Positions 33,250-42,047 of a DNA stretch of 64,000 nt are shown here, one piece after another. Position 1 is the stretch's first letter; each line of letters begins with the position of its first letter. Where the stretch lies: the NCBI RefSeq assembly GCF_001425485.1, contig NZ_LMQW01000052.1, positions 42,224 through 106,223 of the forward strand, given 5' to 3'. The notes beneath the pieces were generated by a model. That model ran no database searches. It had not been told where the DNA came from and worked only from the letters and a program-made list of their open reading frames with translations. This DNA comes from Aureimonas sp. Leaf427 (GTDB lineage: Bacteria; Pseudomonadota; Alphaproteobacteria; Rhizobiales; Rhizobiaceae). The translations under genes and the position numbers were made by a program.

Positions 33250-34044
33250 ATGGCCGCCAAACGAGACTACACGCGCCTGTTCGATCTCACCGGCCGCAAG
33301 GCGATCGTCACGGGCGGCTCGCGCGGCATCGGCCGCGCGCTGAGCGAGGCGCTCGCCGCGCAGGGCGCCGATGTCGCCGTCGTCGTCAGGTCCTCGCTGG
33401 AGATCGCCGAGGACCTCGTCGAAGCGCTGAACGCCGGCGGCGGCGACAGTTTCGCGATCAAGGCCGACGTCTCGCAGCCCGCCGATGTCGAGCGCATCGC
33501 GGCCGAGATCGAGGCGCGCTGGGGCCGCGCCGACATTCTCGTCAACAATGCCGGGATCATCCATCCCGGTCCGATCGACGACTTCCCGCTCGATCTCTGG
33601 CGCGACACGATGAGCGTCAATGTGGAGGGCGTCCTCCTCATGTCGCAGGCGATCGGGCGCATGATGATCCGCCAGAAGTCCGGCTCGATCGTCAATATCG
33701 GCTCCATGTCCGGCCGCATCGTGAACTGGCCGTTCCGCCACTCCGCCTACAACGTCTCGAAGGCGGCGGTTCACATGCTGACCAAGTGCCTGGCGACGGA
33801 ATGGGCCGAGCACGGCATCCGCGTCAACGCGATCGCGCCCGGCTACATCCTCACCGAACTCACCGAGGACGTGCTGCGCGAGAATCCGGACGTCGTGAAA
33901 AACCATTGGGCGAAGGGCGCGGTCATGGACCGCATCGGCACGGTGGACGAGCTGGCCGGCGCCGTCGTCTATCTGGCGAGCGACGCCGCCTCCTTCACCA
34001 CGGGCGAGATCCACACGGTCGACGGCGGCCTGACGCTGCGCTGA
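33250..34044 (+). CDS. short-chain dehydrogenase/reductase, candidate sugar dehydrogenase
   Basis: This 264-residue classical SDR has the cofactor motif TGGSRGIG (21-28), NNAG (99-102) and the catalytic Ser154, Tyr167 and Lys171 (SAYNVSK). The Arg after the second Gly plus Ser suggests NADP or dual use. In oxidative fucose pathways SDRs perform two steps: oxidation of L-fucose to the lactone and oxidation of the 2-keto-3-deoxy acid. Either role would fit here. A GGGAGGACC site lies upstream. It follows the GMC gene by 115 bases and precedes a GldA-like dehydrogenase. Confidence 0.9.
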   Translation: MAAKRDYTRLFDLTGRKAIVTGGSRGIGRALSEALAAQGADVAVVVRSSLEIAEDLVEALNAGGGDSFAIKADVSQPADVERIAAEIEARWGRADILVNNAGIIHPGPIDDFPLDLWRDTMSVNVEGVLLMSQAIGRMMIRQKSGSIVNIGSMSGRIVNWPFRHSAYNVSKAAVHMLTKCLATEWAEHGIRVNAIAPGYILTELTEDVLRENPDVVKNHWAKGAVMDRIGTVDELAGAVVYLASDAASFTTGEIHTVDGGLTLR

Positions 34045-34123
34045 CGCGGCGCGCCCTCTCCCTTTTCCCCTCCTCTCCGGCAGTTCCAGATCGCCGGCAT
34101 TTCCAGATCGAAGGACCGAGATC

Positions 34124-35227
34124 ATGACCCAACGCGGCTACGGCGGACCGCTCCGCTACGTCCAGGGGCCCGGCACCGTCGCCGATATCGGGCGCTACGC
34201 CGCACCGCTCGGAAGCCGTGCGCTGCTCATCGTCGACGGCTTCTTCTGGGACACGCTGCGGCCCGAGATCGAGGCGGCGCTGACGCAAGCCGGCGTTTCC
34301 GCCGTCTCCCTGCGCTTCGGAGGCGAGTCCTCGGAGACTGAGATCGCGCGCTGCGTGGCGGCGGGGCGGGAGCACGGCGCCGGCGTCGTCATCGGGCTCG
34401 GCGGCGGCAAGGCGCTCGACACCGGCAAGATCGCCGCCTTCCATATCGGCGCGCGCATCGTCACCGTGCCGACCATCGCCTCGACGGATTCGCCCACGAG
34501 CTCGCTCGGCGTCGTCTACTCGCCGGAGGGCGTCTACGACCGCGTCGTGCGCTGCGGGCGCAATCCCGACGTCGTCCTCGTCGACAGCGAGCTGATCGTG
34601 CAGGCGCCCGCGCGCTTCCTCGCGTCCGGCATGGGCGACGCGCTGTCCACCTGGTACGAGGCGCGCTCCAACATCGAATCGCGCTCGCGCAACTATATCG
34701 GCGAGGGCTATGCCGCCTCGATCGGCGGCTATGCCATCGCCCGCGCCTGCCACGACACGCTGATGCGCGACGGGCGCGCGGCCTTCGCCGCGGCCAAGGC
34801 GGGGCGCCTGACGCCGGCGGTCGAGAACATCATCGAGGCGAACACGCTTCTCTCCGGCCTCGGCTTCGAGAATTGCGGCGTCTCGGCCGCGCACGGCATC
34901 CACGACGCGCTGACCGTGCTCGAGCCCACGCACCACTTCTTCCACGGCGAGAAGGTCGCCTTCGGCGTCCTCTGCCTTCTCGTTCTCGAAAACCGCCCGC
35001 CCGAGGAGTTCGCCGAGGCGCTCTCCTTCTGCCGCGACCTCGGCCTGCCGACGAAGCTTGCCGATCTCGGCCTCGGCGACGTGTCGGCGACGGACATGGC
35101 GCGGGTCGGCGAAGCCGCGATGCTGCCGGGCAGCGTCGTCCACTCCGTCCCCGTGGACCTCACCGCCCGCAAGATCGCCGACTGCATCGTCACGGCGAGC
35201 GCCTTGGCGGAGGGCGGCAGCGCCTGA
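34124..35227 (+). CDS. GldA-like iron/zinc alcohol dehydrogenase
   Basis: This 367-residue dehydrogenase of the glycerol dehydrogenase branch binds NAD through GLGGGKALDTGK (91-102). Its metal ligands are Asp172 (MGDALSTWYEA), His257 (AAHGIHDAL) and His274 (FFHGEKVAFG). That pattern matches zinc-type GldA enzymes rather than FucO. The substrate could be glycerol, 1,2-propanediol or another vicinal diol arising from the sugar pathway. It ends the plus-strand unit starting with GntR and is convergent with the AraC gene 43 bases away. Confidence 0.9.
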   Translation: MTQRGYGGPLRYVQGPGTVADIGRYAAPLGSRALLIVDGFFWDTLRPEIEAALTQAGVSAVSLRFGGESSETEIARCVAAGREHGAGVVIGLGGGKALDTGKIAAFHIGARIVTVPTIASTDSPTSSLGVVYSPEGVYDRVVRCGRNPDVVLVDSELIVQAPARFLASGMGDALSTWYEARSNIESRSRNYIGEGYAASIGGYAIARACHDTLMRDGRAAFAAAKAGRLTPAVENIIEANTLLSGLGFENCGVSAAHGIHDALTVLEPTHHFFHGEKVAFGVLCLLVLENRPPEEFAEALSFCRDLGLPTKLADLGLGDVSATDMARVGEAAMLPGSVVHSVPVDLTARKIADCIVTASALAEGGSA

Positions 35228-35270
35228 TACCGACGGCCGCCCCGCCGGAGCCGGCCTTCGAGGGTTCCGC

Positions 35271-36206
35271 TCAGCTTCGAACGGCGCGGCGCCAGGCGCC
35301 GGGGCTGGTTCCGACCGTGCGAGTGAAGACGCGGGTGAAATAGCTCTGGTCGCCGAAGCCGCAGATCAGCGCGATGTCGGCGAGCGGAAGGGCGGAGCCG
35401 AGGAGGTGGGTCTTGGCCTCCTCGATCCGCAGCCGCGTCAGCTGCTCGTGCGGGCTGAGGCCGGTGGAGCGCCTGAAGGCCTTGGCGAAGTGGCTCGGGC
35501 TCAGCCGGCATTCGCGTGCGATGTCGGCGATGGTGATGGGCGCGGCGAGGCGGGCCTGCATGATCTCCAGGGCCCGCCGCTCCTGCCAGGGCGCAAGGCC
35601 GCTCTCGGAGGCAGGCGTCTTCGGCAGGCGCAGGCCGCCGCAGCGCTCGGCGACATAGGTGAGGATGCCGAGCCCGATCTGCTCGGCGAAGAGCGGATTG
35701 GCCGTCTCCAGCTCCGGCGGCGCGGCCATGACCAGCCGGCAGAGCTGGCCGAGCAGCGGATCGGCCTCGTTGGAGGGCATGGCGAGGCTGTCCGACACCC
35801 TCGCGCCGGTTTCGGCGGCGAGATCGTCCAGCGCGGATTTCGCGATGTAGACGTGGACGGAATCGAAGGGCCCGGTGATTCGGCTCTGCGATGGCTGCGA
35901 GAGATCGATCATCTTGGCCGTCTCGGCGGCGATGCCGCAGTCCTGGGTCGGGCGGCCGTCGTCCCAGAGCTCCAGCCGCTCGATGGGCGCCAGCTTGTAG
36001 GTCAGGCTATAGGCCTCGTCGGGCTGGCTCGGCTCCGTGCGGTCGTATCCGATCGGGTCCGCAAGGGTCAGGCGCGTGACCGCGAGGCGGCTTCGCCCGT
36101 TCTTGGAAAGGCGCAGAAGGGGCTGGGCGGCGATGCCGAGATAGGCGCCGAGCGCGTCGCCGTGAAGCTCCCGGCGCTCTCCCGTCTTTCCACGCGGTGG
36201 TGTCAT
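35271..36206 (-). CDS. AraC family transcriptional regulator
   Basis: This 311-residue regulator has an N-terminal sensing region of the type seen in AraC proteins without a recognisable cupin (about 1-190). Its C-terminal DNA-binding domain (about 205-305) contains two HTH units: ITIADIARECRLSPSHFAKA and ADIALICGFGDQSYFTRVFT. The domain is complete. It is downstream of, and on the same strand as, the VOC dioxygenase-like gene, and so reads away from the divergent isochorismatase gene string. It probably controls one or both of these sets in response to an aromatic or quinone-like compound, but this is inferred from position. Confidence 0.9.
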   Translation of the reverse strand: MTPPRGKTGERRELHGDALGAYLGIAAQPLLRLSKNGRSRLAVTRLTLADPIGYDRTEPSQPDEAYSLTYKLAPIERLELWDDGRPTQDCGIAAETAKMIDLSQPSQSRITGPFDSVHVYIAKSALDDLAAETGARVSDSLAMPSNEADPLLGQLCRLVMAAPPELETANPLFAEQIGLGILTYVAERCGGLRLPKTPASESGLAPWQERRALEIMQARLAAPITIADIARECRLSPSHFAKAFRRSTGLSPHEQLTRLRIEEAKTHLLGSALPLADIALICGFGDQSYFTRVFTRTVGTSPGAWRRAVRS

Positions 36207-36252
36207 GGCGACGAGCCCTCGACCGTTCGTTGATCACACCGCCATACCATCA

Positions 36253-37254
36253 TCACGCCGATTTGTCCGTCTCCGATCGATCGAACGGATCGTTCGCCAG
36301 CGCGCGCGCGCTCGCGATCCTGGGAAGAAGCGCCTCCAGCTCGCCACGCCGCGCTTCCAGAAAAGGCGGCAGCGCGAGCTTTTCTCCCAGACGGTCGAGG
36401 GGTTCGTCGATGGCGAAGCCCGGCCCGTCCGTCGCGATCTCGAGGAGAAGACCACAGGTCGAGCGAAAGTTGACGGAGCGGAAATAGGTCCGGTCCTTCG
36501 GCACCGTCGCGGAAATCGCGTAGCGCGCGAGAAGCTCGGCCGCCATCCGGTCCTCGGCCGCCGCGTCCGGCGCGCGGAAGGCGGCGTGGTGGATGCTGCC
36601 CGCCCCGAGCCGCCCGCGCGCCACCGGCCCCGCCTGATCGAGCGTGATCGTGCCGCCGGGTCCGGCATGGCCGACGAGGCGGGTCGAGCAGCCCTCGCGG
36701 GCGATCTCGGCAAAGCCCAGCACCCCGCAGAGAAGCTCCCCGATCGGCGCGGCCTCGCGCACGGTGAGGACGAGGTCGTGCAGGCCCTGCACCGCCGCCT
36801 CGGCGGGAATGCCGGCCGCATGCCATTCGAGTGCGGGGCCGGGCGCCGGGTCTTCGACGACCGGCCCCTCCACCAGAGCCAGGAGCGCCCCGTCGGGGTC
36901 CTCGAAGAGGAGACCCGTCTCGCCGAAGCGCAGCTGCCGCGTGGAATGGGCGATGCCGTGCGCGTCGAGCCGCCGGCGCCAGGCGCCGAGCGCGCCCGGC
37001 GGCACGCGCAGCGAAGTGCGCCACGCCTCGCAGGCGCCGCGCCGGCCGCGCGCCACGCCCTGCCAGGGAAAGAGCGTCAGGAGCGTGCCCGGCCGGCCCG
37101 CTCCGTCGCCGAAGCAGAGGTGATAGGTGCCGGGGTCCTCGTGCGAGACCGTGCGCTTGACGAGGCGCAGGCCGAGAACGGAGCCGTAGAAACGGCAGGA
37201 GCGCGCGGCGTCGCTCGAAACCAGCGTGACGTGGTGGAGCCCGCCTCCGCTCAT
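36253..37254 (-). CDS. ring-cleaving-dioxygenase-like VOC protein (MhqO/PcpA type)
   Basis: This 333-residue cytosolic protein is made of two vicinal-oxygen-chelate (glyoxalase/bleomycin) modules. The N-terminal LHHVTLVSSDAARSC and the second-module IHHAAFRAPDAAAED each provide metal-ligand His. A Glu in GLLLEIATDGPGF completes the typical 2-His-1-Glu site. Similar proteins include the MhqO family, induced by hydroquinones, and PcpA-type ring-cleaving dioxygenases. Activity is not certain. The start at 37254 (MSGGGLHHV) places the first VOC strand as usual and has GGAG at a normal distance. It shares a 236-base divergent region with the isochorismatase-fold gene. Confidence 0.85.
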   Translation of the reverse strand: MSGGGLHHVTLVSSDAARSCRFYGSVLGLRLVKRTVSHEDPGTYHLCFGDGAGRPGTLLTLFPWQGVARGRRGACEAWRTSLRVPPGALGAWRRRLDAHGIAHSTRQLRFGETGLLFEDPDGALLALVEGPVVEDPAPGPALEWHAAGIPAEAAVQGLHDLVLTVREAAPIGELLCGVLGFAEIAREGCSTRLVGHAGPGGTITLDQAGPVARGRLGAGSIHHAAFRAPDAAAEDRMAAELLARYAISATVPKDRTYFRSVNFRSTCGLLLEIATDGPGFAIDEPLDRLGEKLALPPFLEARRGELEALLPRIASARALANDPFDRSETDKSA

Positions 37255-37353
37255 GCCCTTCAACTCCACAAATCCCAGCGCCCTCCATAGGCGAGGCGGC
37301 AAGGCCCGTCTTGCACAAGTTCGCGCCCTTCGACGGACGAAGCCGGTCCAATC

Positions 37354-37387
37354 ATCCGGTTCCGGTCGATCGGACCGGAAACCGGAT
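37354..37387. promoter_or_regulatory. inverted repeat in the divergent region, candidate operator
   Basis: ATCCGGTTCCGGTC (37354-37367) faces GACCGGAAACCGGAT (37373-37387), complementary except for one extra base, with a five-base centre. It lies between the VOC gene (minus) and the isochorismatase-fold gene (plus), where a shared regulator such as the nearby AraC protein could bind. AraC proteins more often use direct repeats, so another dimeric regulator is possible. Confidence 0.45.
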
Positions 37388-37490
37388 CAGCGGGCAAACG
37401 TCCAAAGGAACGGGCAAGCCGACAAGACCGATCCCTCCCCGGACGTCCATGGATTCGTCACATCGAAACCGCCGTCGAGAGGACGATCCC

Positions 37491-38144
37491 ATGGCCATAA
37501 AGGCGACCCCCACACCCGGCTCCCGCCTCGTCTCGCCCAGCGACCACGCGCTGATCCTCATCGACTTCCAGTCGCAGATGTCCTTCGCGACCAAATCGAT
37601 CGATTCGGCCAATCTGCGCACCAATGCCGCGCTGGTCTCGCGCGCCGCCGCCGGTTTCAAGGTGCCGACGATCCTCACCACCGTCGCCGAGAAGACCTTT
37701 TCCGGCCCGATGTTCGAGGAGATCACCTCCGCCTTTCCCGGCCAGGCGCTGCTCGACCGCACCTCGATGAACACCTGGGAAGACGCCGCCGTCATCGCCG
37801 AGGTCAACCGGATCGGCCGCACGCGCCTCGTCTTCGCCGGTCTCTGGACCTCGGTCTGCATCGTCGGCCCGACGCTGTCCGCCCTCGACCAGGGCTTCGA
37901 GGTCTACGCCATCACCGATGCTTGCGGCGACATCTCGACCGAAGCGCACGAGCGCGCCGTGGAGCGGATGATTCAGGCGGGCGTGCAGCCCATGACCTCG
38001 CTTCAATATCTCCTGGAGCTTCAGCGCGACTGGGCGCGCACCGAGACCTACGAGATGACCACCGGCATCGCCAAGACCTACGGCGGCGCCTACGGCATCG
38101 GCATCACCTATGCCAAGACCATGTTCGGCGCCCACGAGGGCTGA
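37491..38144 (+). CDS. isochorismatase-fold hydrolase (YcaC-like)
   Basis: This 217-residue cytosolic cysteine hydrolase has Asp25 in LILIDFQSQM and nucleophile Cys123 in GLWTSVCIVGP, the residues expected for the Asp/Lys/Cys triad. The tail with EMTTGIAKTYGGAYGIG resembles YcaC-like proteins of unknown substrate rather than true isochorismatases. The start at 37491 follows GAGAGGAC. It opens a plus-strand string with XapX, a YtcJ-type amidohydrolase, DoxX, an alpha/beta hydrolase and MFS. The string looks like a catabolic or detoxifying cluster of unknown substrate. Confidence 0.88.
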   Translation: MAIKATPTPGSRLVSPSDHALILIDFQSQMSFATKSIDSANLRTNAALVSRAAAGFKVPTILTTVAEKTFSGPMFEEITSAFPGQALLDRTSMNTWEDAAVIAEVNRIGRTRLVFAGLWTSVCIVGPTLSALDQGFEVYAITDACGDISTEAHERAVERMIQAGVQPMTSLQYLLELQRDWARTETYEMTTGIAKTYGGAYGIGITYAKTMFGAHEG

Positions 38145-38269
38145 ACCGCGACACGGAAAGTAAGCCGGCTCTTGATTCCGGCTGCCATCGCTCGGCGCAT
38201 GCCCTCCCGAAGCCCTCTCCTGGGGGATGGGGATGCGCCGCATCGCGACGCCAACGCAAGGAGGCGGGG

Positions 38270-38539
38270 ATGAAGATGTATCTCCTGTCCGTGGGTGCCG
38301 GGCTTCTCGTCGGCATCGTCTACGCGCTTCTCGACGTGCGCTCGCCCGCCCCGCCGGTCGTGGCGCTGGTCGGGCTGCTCGGCATTCTCGTCGGCGAGCA
38401 GATTCCGCCGCTCGTGAAGACGCTTCTCACGGGCGGGCCGTCGGCTTCGGCGGTGCTGCGCCATCGGGTCCACCCGCATGTCTTCGGCCCCCTGCCGAGA
38501 GGCGCGGCGCCCGAGGCCGAGCCCCGGAGCGAGAGCTGA
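38270..38539 (+). CDS. small XapX-domain membrane protein
   Basis: This 89-residue protein has two hydrophobic helices (about 4-22 and 28-46) flanking LDVRSPAPPVVALVGLLG, which is the conserved core of the XapX domain. The domain is of unknown function and is often encoded next to YcaC-like hydrolases. A Pro/Ala/Arg-rich tail follows (about 50-89). The ATG at 38270 follows AAGGAGGCGGGG. Its TGA overlaps the ATG of the amidohydrolase gene, so they are translationally coupled, which suggests a shared process. Confidence 0.82.
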   Translation: MKMYLLSVGAGLLVGIVYALLDVRSPAPPVVALVGLLGILVGEQIPPLVKTLLTGGPSASAVLRHRVHPHVFGPLPRGAAPEAEPRSES

Positions 38540-40506
38540 TGCCGAACCGCCGAACCTTTCTCCAGGCGGCCTCCGCCCTTGCCCTGACCGGCGCCGGCCA
38601 CGCCGCGCCAACCCAAGGAGATGCCAGCGTGACCGCCGATCTCATCCTCCGCGACGGGCGCGTCACGACGCTCGACCGCACCAACCCCAGCGCCGAGGCC
38701 GTCGCCATCAAGGACGGGCTCTTCCTCGCCGTCGGCACCACGGCGGACGTCATGGCCCATGCGGGGCCGGCGACGCGGGTGATCGACCTGAAGGGCCGGC
38801 GCGTCCTGCCCGGCCTCATCGACAACCATCTCCACATCATCCGGGGCGGGTTGAACTTCAACATGGAGCTGCGCTGGGACGGCGTGCGATCGCTCGCCGA
38901 CGCGATGGACATGCTGAAGCGGCAGGTGGCGGTGACGCCGCCGCCGCAATGGGTGCGCGTCGTCGGCGGCTTCACCGAGCACCAGTTCGCCGAGAAGCGC
39001 CTGCCGACGATCGAGGAGATCAACCAGGCGGCGCCGGACACGCCGGTCTTCCTCCTCCACCTCTACGACCGGGCGCTTCTGAACGGCGCCGCGCTCCGGG
39101 CGGTCGGCTACACGAAGGACACGCCCGCGCCCGAGGGCGGCGAGATCGTGCGCGACGCCTCGGGCAATCCGACCGGGCTTCTCCTGGCCAAGCCGAACGC
39201 CGCGATCCTCTATGCGACGCTCGCCAAGGGACCGAAGCTGCCCTTCGACTATCAGGTCAATTCCACGCGCCACTTCATGCGCGAGTTGAACCGGCTCGGC
39301 GTCACCGGCGCGATCGACGCGGGCGGCGGCTTCCAGAACTATCCCGACGACTACGCCGTCGTGCAGAAGCTCTCCGACGAGAAGCAGCTCACCGTCCGTC
39401 TCGCCTACAATCTCTTCACGCAGAAGCCGAAGGAGGAGAAGGCCGACTTCCTCGCCTGGACGGCCAACTCCAAGTACAAGCAGGGCGACGACTACTTCCG
39501 CCACAACGGCGCGGGCGAGATGCTCGTCTTCTCCGCCGCCGACTTCGAGGACTTCCGGGTCGAGCGGCCGGACATGCCGGCGGAGATGGAAGACGATCTG
39601 GAGGGCGTCGTGCGCGTGCTCGCCGAGAACCGCTGGCCCTGGCGCATGCACGCGACCTACGACGAGACGATCTCGCGCGCCCTCGACGTCTTCGAAAAGG
39701 TGAACCGGGACGTGCCGCTGGCCGGCCTCAACTGGTTCTTCGACCATGCCGAGACGATCTCGGACCGATCGATCGACCGCATCGCCGCGCTCGGCGGCGG
39801 CATCGCCGTGCAGCACCGCATGGCGTTTCAGGGCGAGTATTTCGTGGAGCGCTACGGCGCGGCCGCCGCGGAGGCGACGCCCCCCGTCGCGCGCATTCTC
39901 GACAAGGGCGTGAAGACCTCGGCGGGCACGGACGCGACGCGCGTCGCCTCCTACAATCCCTGGGTCTCGCTCGCCTGGCTCATCACCGGGCGCACCGTCG
40001 GGGGCCTGCGCATCACGCCGCAGCGCAACTGCCTCGACCGCGAGACGGCCCTGCGCATGTGGACCGAGAACGTCACCTGGTTCTCCAACGAGGAGGGCCG
40101 GAAGGGGCGGATCGAAGCCGGCCAGTTCGCCGATCTCGTCGTTCCCTCCAAGGACTTCTTCGCCTGCGCGGAGGACGAGATCTCGCATCTCACCGCCGAT
40201 CTGACGATGGTCGGCGGGCGCGTCGTCTACGGCGCCGGCGACTTCTCGGCCGAGGACGAGACCGACATTCCGCAGCCCATGCCCGACTGGTCGCCGGTGC
40301 GCACCTTCGGCGGCTACGGCGCCTGGGGCGAGCCGGAGCGCGCGGGCGCGAACTCGCTCCGCCGGACGGCGATCTCCAGCTGCGGCTGCGCCAGCGCCTG
40401 CGGCGTGCATGGGCACGACCATGCCGGCGCCTGGGCGGGCAAGATGCCGGTGGCAGACCTCAAGAGCTTCTGGGGCGCGCTCGGCTGCGCCTGCTGGGCG
40501 GTCTGA
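38539..40506 (+). CDS. YtcJ-type amidohydrolase with Tat signal and Cys/His-rich tail
   Basis: This 655-residue metal-dependent hydrolase of the YtcJ/Amidohydro_3 group starts MPNRRTFLQAASALALTGAG, a twin-arginine leader that points to periplasmic location. The catalytic HxH is in DNHLHIIRGG (His97, His99); later His/Asp-bearing segments are MHATYDE, FFDHAET and SAGTDAT. After the TIM barrel the last ~45 residues are unusual: SSCGCASACGVHGHDHAG, then a CACW near the end, giving six Cys and three His. This could bind a metal or anchor the protein. The start codon overlaps the XapX stop. The physiological substrate is unknown; related enzymes act on cyclic amides and formamides. Confidence 0.88.
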   Translation: MPNRRTFLQAASALALTGAGHAAPTQGDASVTADLILRDGRVTTLDRTNPSAEAVAIKDGLFLAVGTTADVMAHAGPATRVIDLKGRRVLPGLIDNHLHIIRGGLNFNMELRWDGVRSLADAMDMLKRQVAVTPPPQWVRVVGGFTEHQFAEKRLPTIEEINQAAPDTPVFLLHLYDRALLNGAALRAVGYTKDTPAPEGGEIVRDASGNPTGLLLAKPNAAILYATLAKGPKLPFDYQVNSTRHFMRELNRLGVTGAIDAGGGFQNYPDDYAVVQKLSDEKQLTVRLAYNLFTQKPKEEKADFLAWTANSKYKQGDDYFRHNGAGEMLVFSAADFEDFRVERPDMPAEMEDDLEGVVRVLAENRWPWRMHATYDETISRALDVFEKVNRDVPLAGLNWFFDHAETISDRSIDRIAALGGGIAVQHRMAFQGEYFVERYGAAAAEATPPVARILDKGVKTSAGTDATRVASYNPWVSLAWLITGRTVGGLRITPQRNCLDRETALRMWTENVTWFSNEEGRKGRIEAGQFADLVVPSKDFFACAEDEISHLTADLTMVGGRVVYGAGDFSAEDETDIPQPMPDWSPVRTFGGYGAWGEPERAGANSLRRTAISSCGCASACGVHGHDHAGAWAGKMPVADLKSFWGALGCACWAV

Positions 40507-40507
40507 C

Positions 40508-40981
40508 ATGGCGACGGGAACCCTCGCTCCGACCGCCGCTCCCGCCCGCTCGAAGGCGGCGGGCGCCCTGCATGCCCTTGCGCTGCTCGCGCTCTGCTCG
40601 GCCTATCTCCAGGGCTCGCTGACCAAGCTCTTCGATTTCGGCGGGGCCATCGCGGAGATGGAGCATTTCGGCCTCGCGCCGCCCGTCCCCTTCGCCTTCG
40701 GCGTGATCGCGCTCGAGATCGGCGCCTGCGTCCTCGTTCTCTCCGGCTTCCATCGCTGGCTCGGCGCGCTGGCGCTGGCGCTCTTCACGCTGGCCGCGAC
40801 GCTGGTCGCGCTGCGCTTCTGGGAGATGCCGGCGGGCTTCGAGCGCCAGATGGCGACCAACGCCTTCTTCGAGCATCTGGGCCTTGCCGGCGCCTTCCTG
40901 CTGGTGGCGCTCGCGGACCTTGCCCGGGGCGGCGCGCCCCATGCCCCGCGACCCCATGCCCCGCGAGGAGACACGCGATGA
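40508..40981 (+). CDS. DoxX family membrane protein
   Basis: This 157-residue inner-membrane protein has four predicted helices and the DoxX-like pattern [34 protein letters not shown]-type segment and [20 protein letters not shown]. DoxX-family members are thought to take part in quinol- or thiol-linked redox processes; none is firmly assigned for this subfamily. The ATG at 40508 lies one base after the amidohydrolase stop, and its stop overlaps the next gene by four bases, so it belongs to the same unit. Confidence 0.85.
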   Translation: MATGTLAPTAAPARSKAAGALHALALLALCSAYLQGSLTKLFDFGGAIAEMEHFGLAPPVPFAFGVIALEIGACVLVLSGFHRWLGALALALFTLAATLVALRFWEMPAGFERQMATNAFFEHLGLAGAFLLVALADLARGGAPHAPRPHAPRGDTR

Positions 40982-41955
40982 CCGACAAGCCTCATCCCCT
41001 CTCCCTCACGCGGCGCCAGACGCTGGCGGGGGGCGCCGCCCTTGCGGCGGCCTCGGTCCTGCCGGACCTCGCGACTGCCGCGCAGACATCATCATCGAAA
41101 CCAAGCGGAGACCTCACCATGGGCACGATCACGACGAAGGACGGCACCGAGATCTTCTACAAGGACTGGGGCTCCAAGGACGCCCAGCCCATCATGTTCC
41201 ACCATGGCTGGCCGCTTTCCGCGGACGACTGGGACGCGCAGATGCTGTTCTTCCTCCGACACGGCTTTCGCGTCGTCGCGCACGACCGCCGCGGCCACGG
41301 GCGCTCCGCCCAGGTCTCGGACGGCCACGACATGGACCATTACGCCGCCGATGCCTTCGCGGTCGTCGAGGCGCTGGATCTGCGCAACGCCGTCCATATC
41401 GGCCATTCCACCGGCGGCGGCGAGGTCGCCCGCTACGTGGCGAAGCATGGCGAGCCGAGCGGGCGCGTCGCCAAGGCGGTTCTCGTCAGCGCCGTCCCGC
41501 CGCTGATGCTGAAGACGGACGCTAATCCGGAAGGACTGCCGATCGAGGTCTTCGACGGCTTCCGGAAGGGGACGGCCGAGAACCGGGCGCAGACCTTCCT
41601 CGACGTCGCCGCGGGGCCCTTCTACGGCTTCAACCGCGGGGGCGCCAAGGCCTATCCGGGCGTCGTCCAGAACTGGTGGCGGCAGGGCATGATGGGCAGC
41701 GCGAAGGCCCATTACGACGGCATCAAGGCCTTCTCGGAGACGGACCAGACCGAGGACCTCAAGGCGATCACCGTGCCGGTGCTCGTCCTGCATGGCGACG
41801 ACGACCAGATCGTGCCGATCGCGGACGCGGCCCTGAAGTCGATCAAGCTTCTGAAAAACGGCACGCTCAAGGTCTATGCCGGCTATCCGCACGGCATGCT
41901 GACGACCCATGCCGAGGTCCTCAACGCGGACCTCCTCGCCTTCATCAAGGCCTGA
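40978..41955 (+). CDS. alpha/beta hydrolase (non-haem haloperoxidase type) with Tat leader
   Basis: This 325-residue protein has the catalytic triad of alpha/beta hydrolases: Ser144 (GHSTGG), Asp276 (GDDDQIVP) and His305 (YPHGM). Residues ~50-325 match the classic chloroperoxidase/arylesterase-type family, which starts MGTITTKDG. In front of it is an additional twin-arginine leader [21 protein letters not shown] ribosome-like GGAGA lies before the internal ATG at 41119, so a cytosolic form could also be made. It overlaps the DoxX gene by four bases. The substrate is unknown; perhydrolase or esterase activity is typical of the family. Confidence 0.88.
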   Translation: MTDKPHPLSLTRRQTLAGGAALAAASVLPDLATAAQTSSSKPSGDLTMGTITTKDGTEIFYKDWGSKDAQPIMFHHGWPLSADDWDAQMLFFLRHGFRVVAHDRRGHGRSAQVSDGHDMDHYAADAFAVVEALDLRNAVHIGHSTGGGEVARYVAKHGEPSGRVAKAVLVSAVPPLMLKTDANPEGLPIEVFDGFRKGTAENRAQTFLDVAAGPFYGFNRGGAKAYPGVVQNWWRQGMMGSAKAHYDGIKAFSETDQTEDLKAITVPVLVLHGDDDQIVPIADAALKSIKLLKNGTLKVYAGYPHGMLTTHAEVLNADLLAFIKA

Positions 41956-42047
41956 GCGAGGGTCCGGGCCGTCCGCTTCCGGGCGGGCGGCTCTATGGCC
42001 CGACAGTCCCCGGCTCGCCGGGCGCGACGACCGAGGAGGCATATGCG

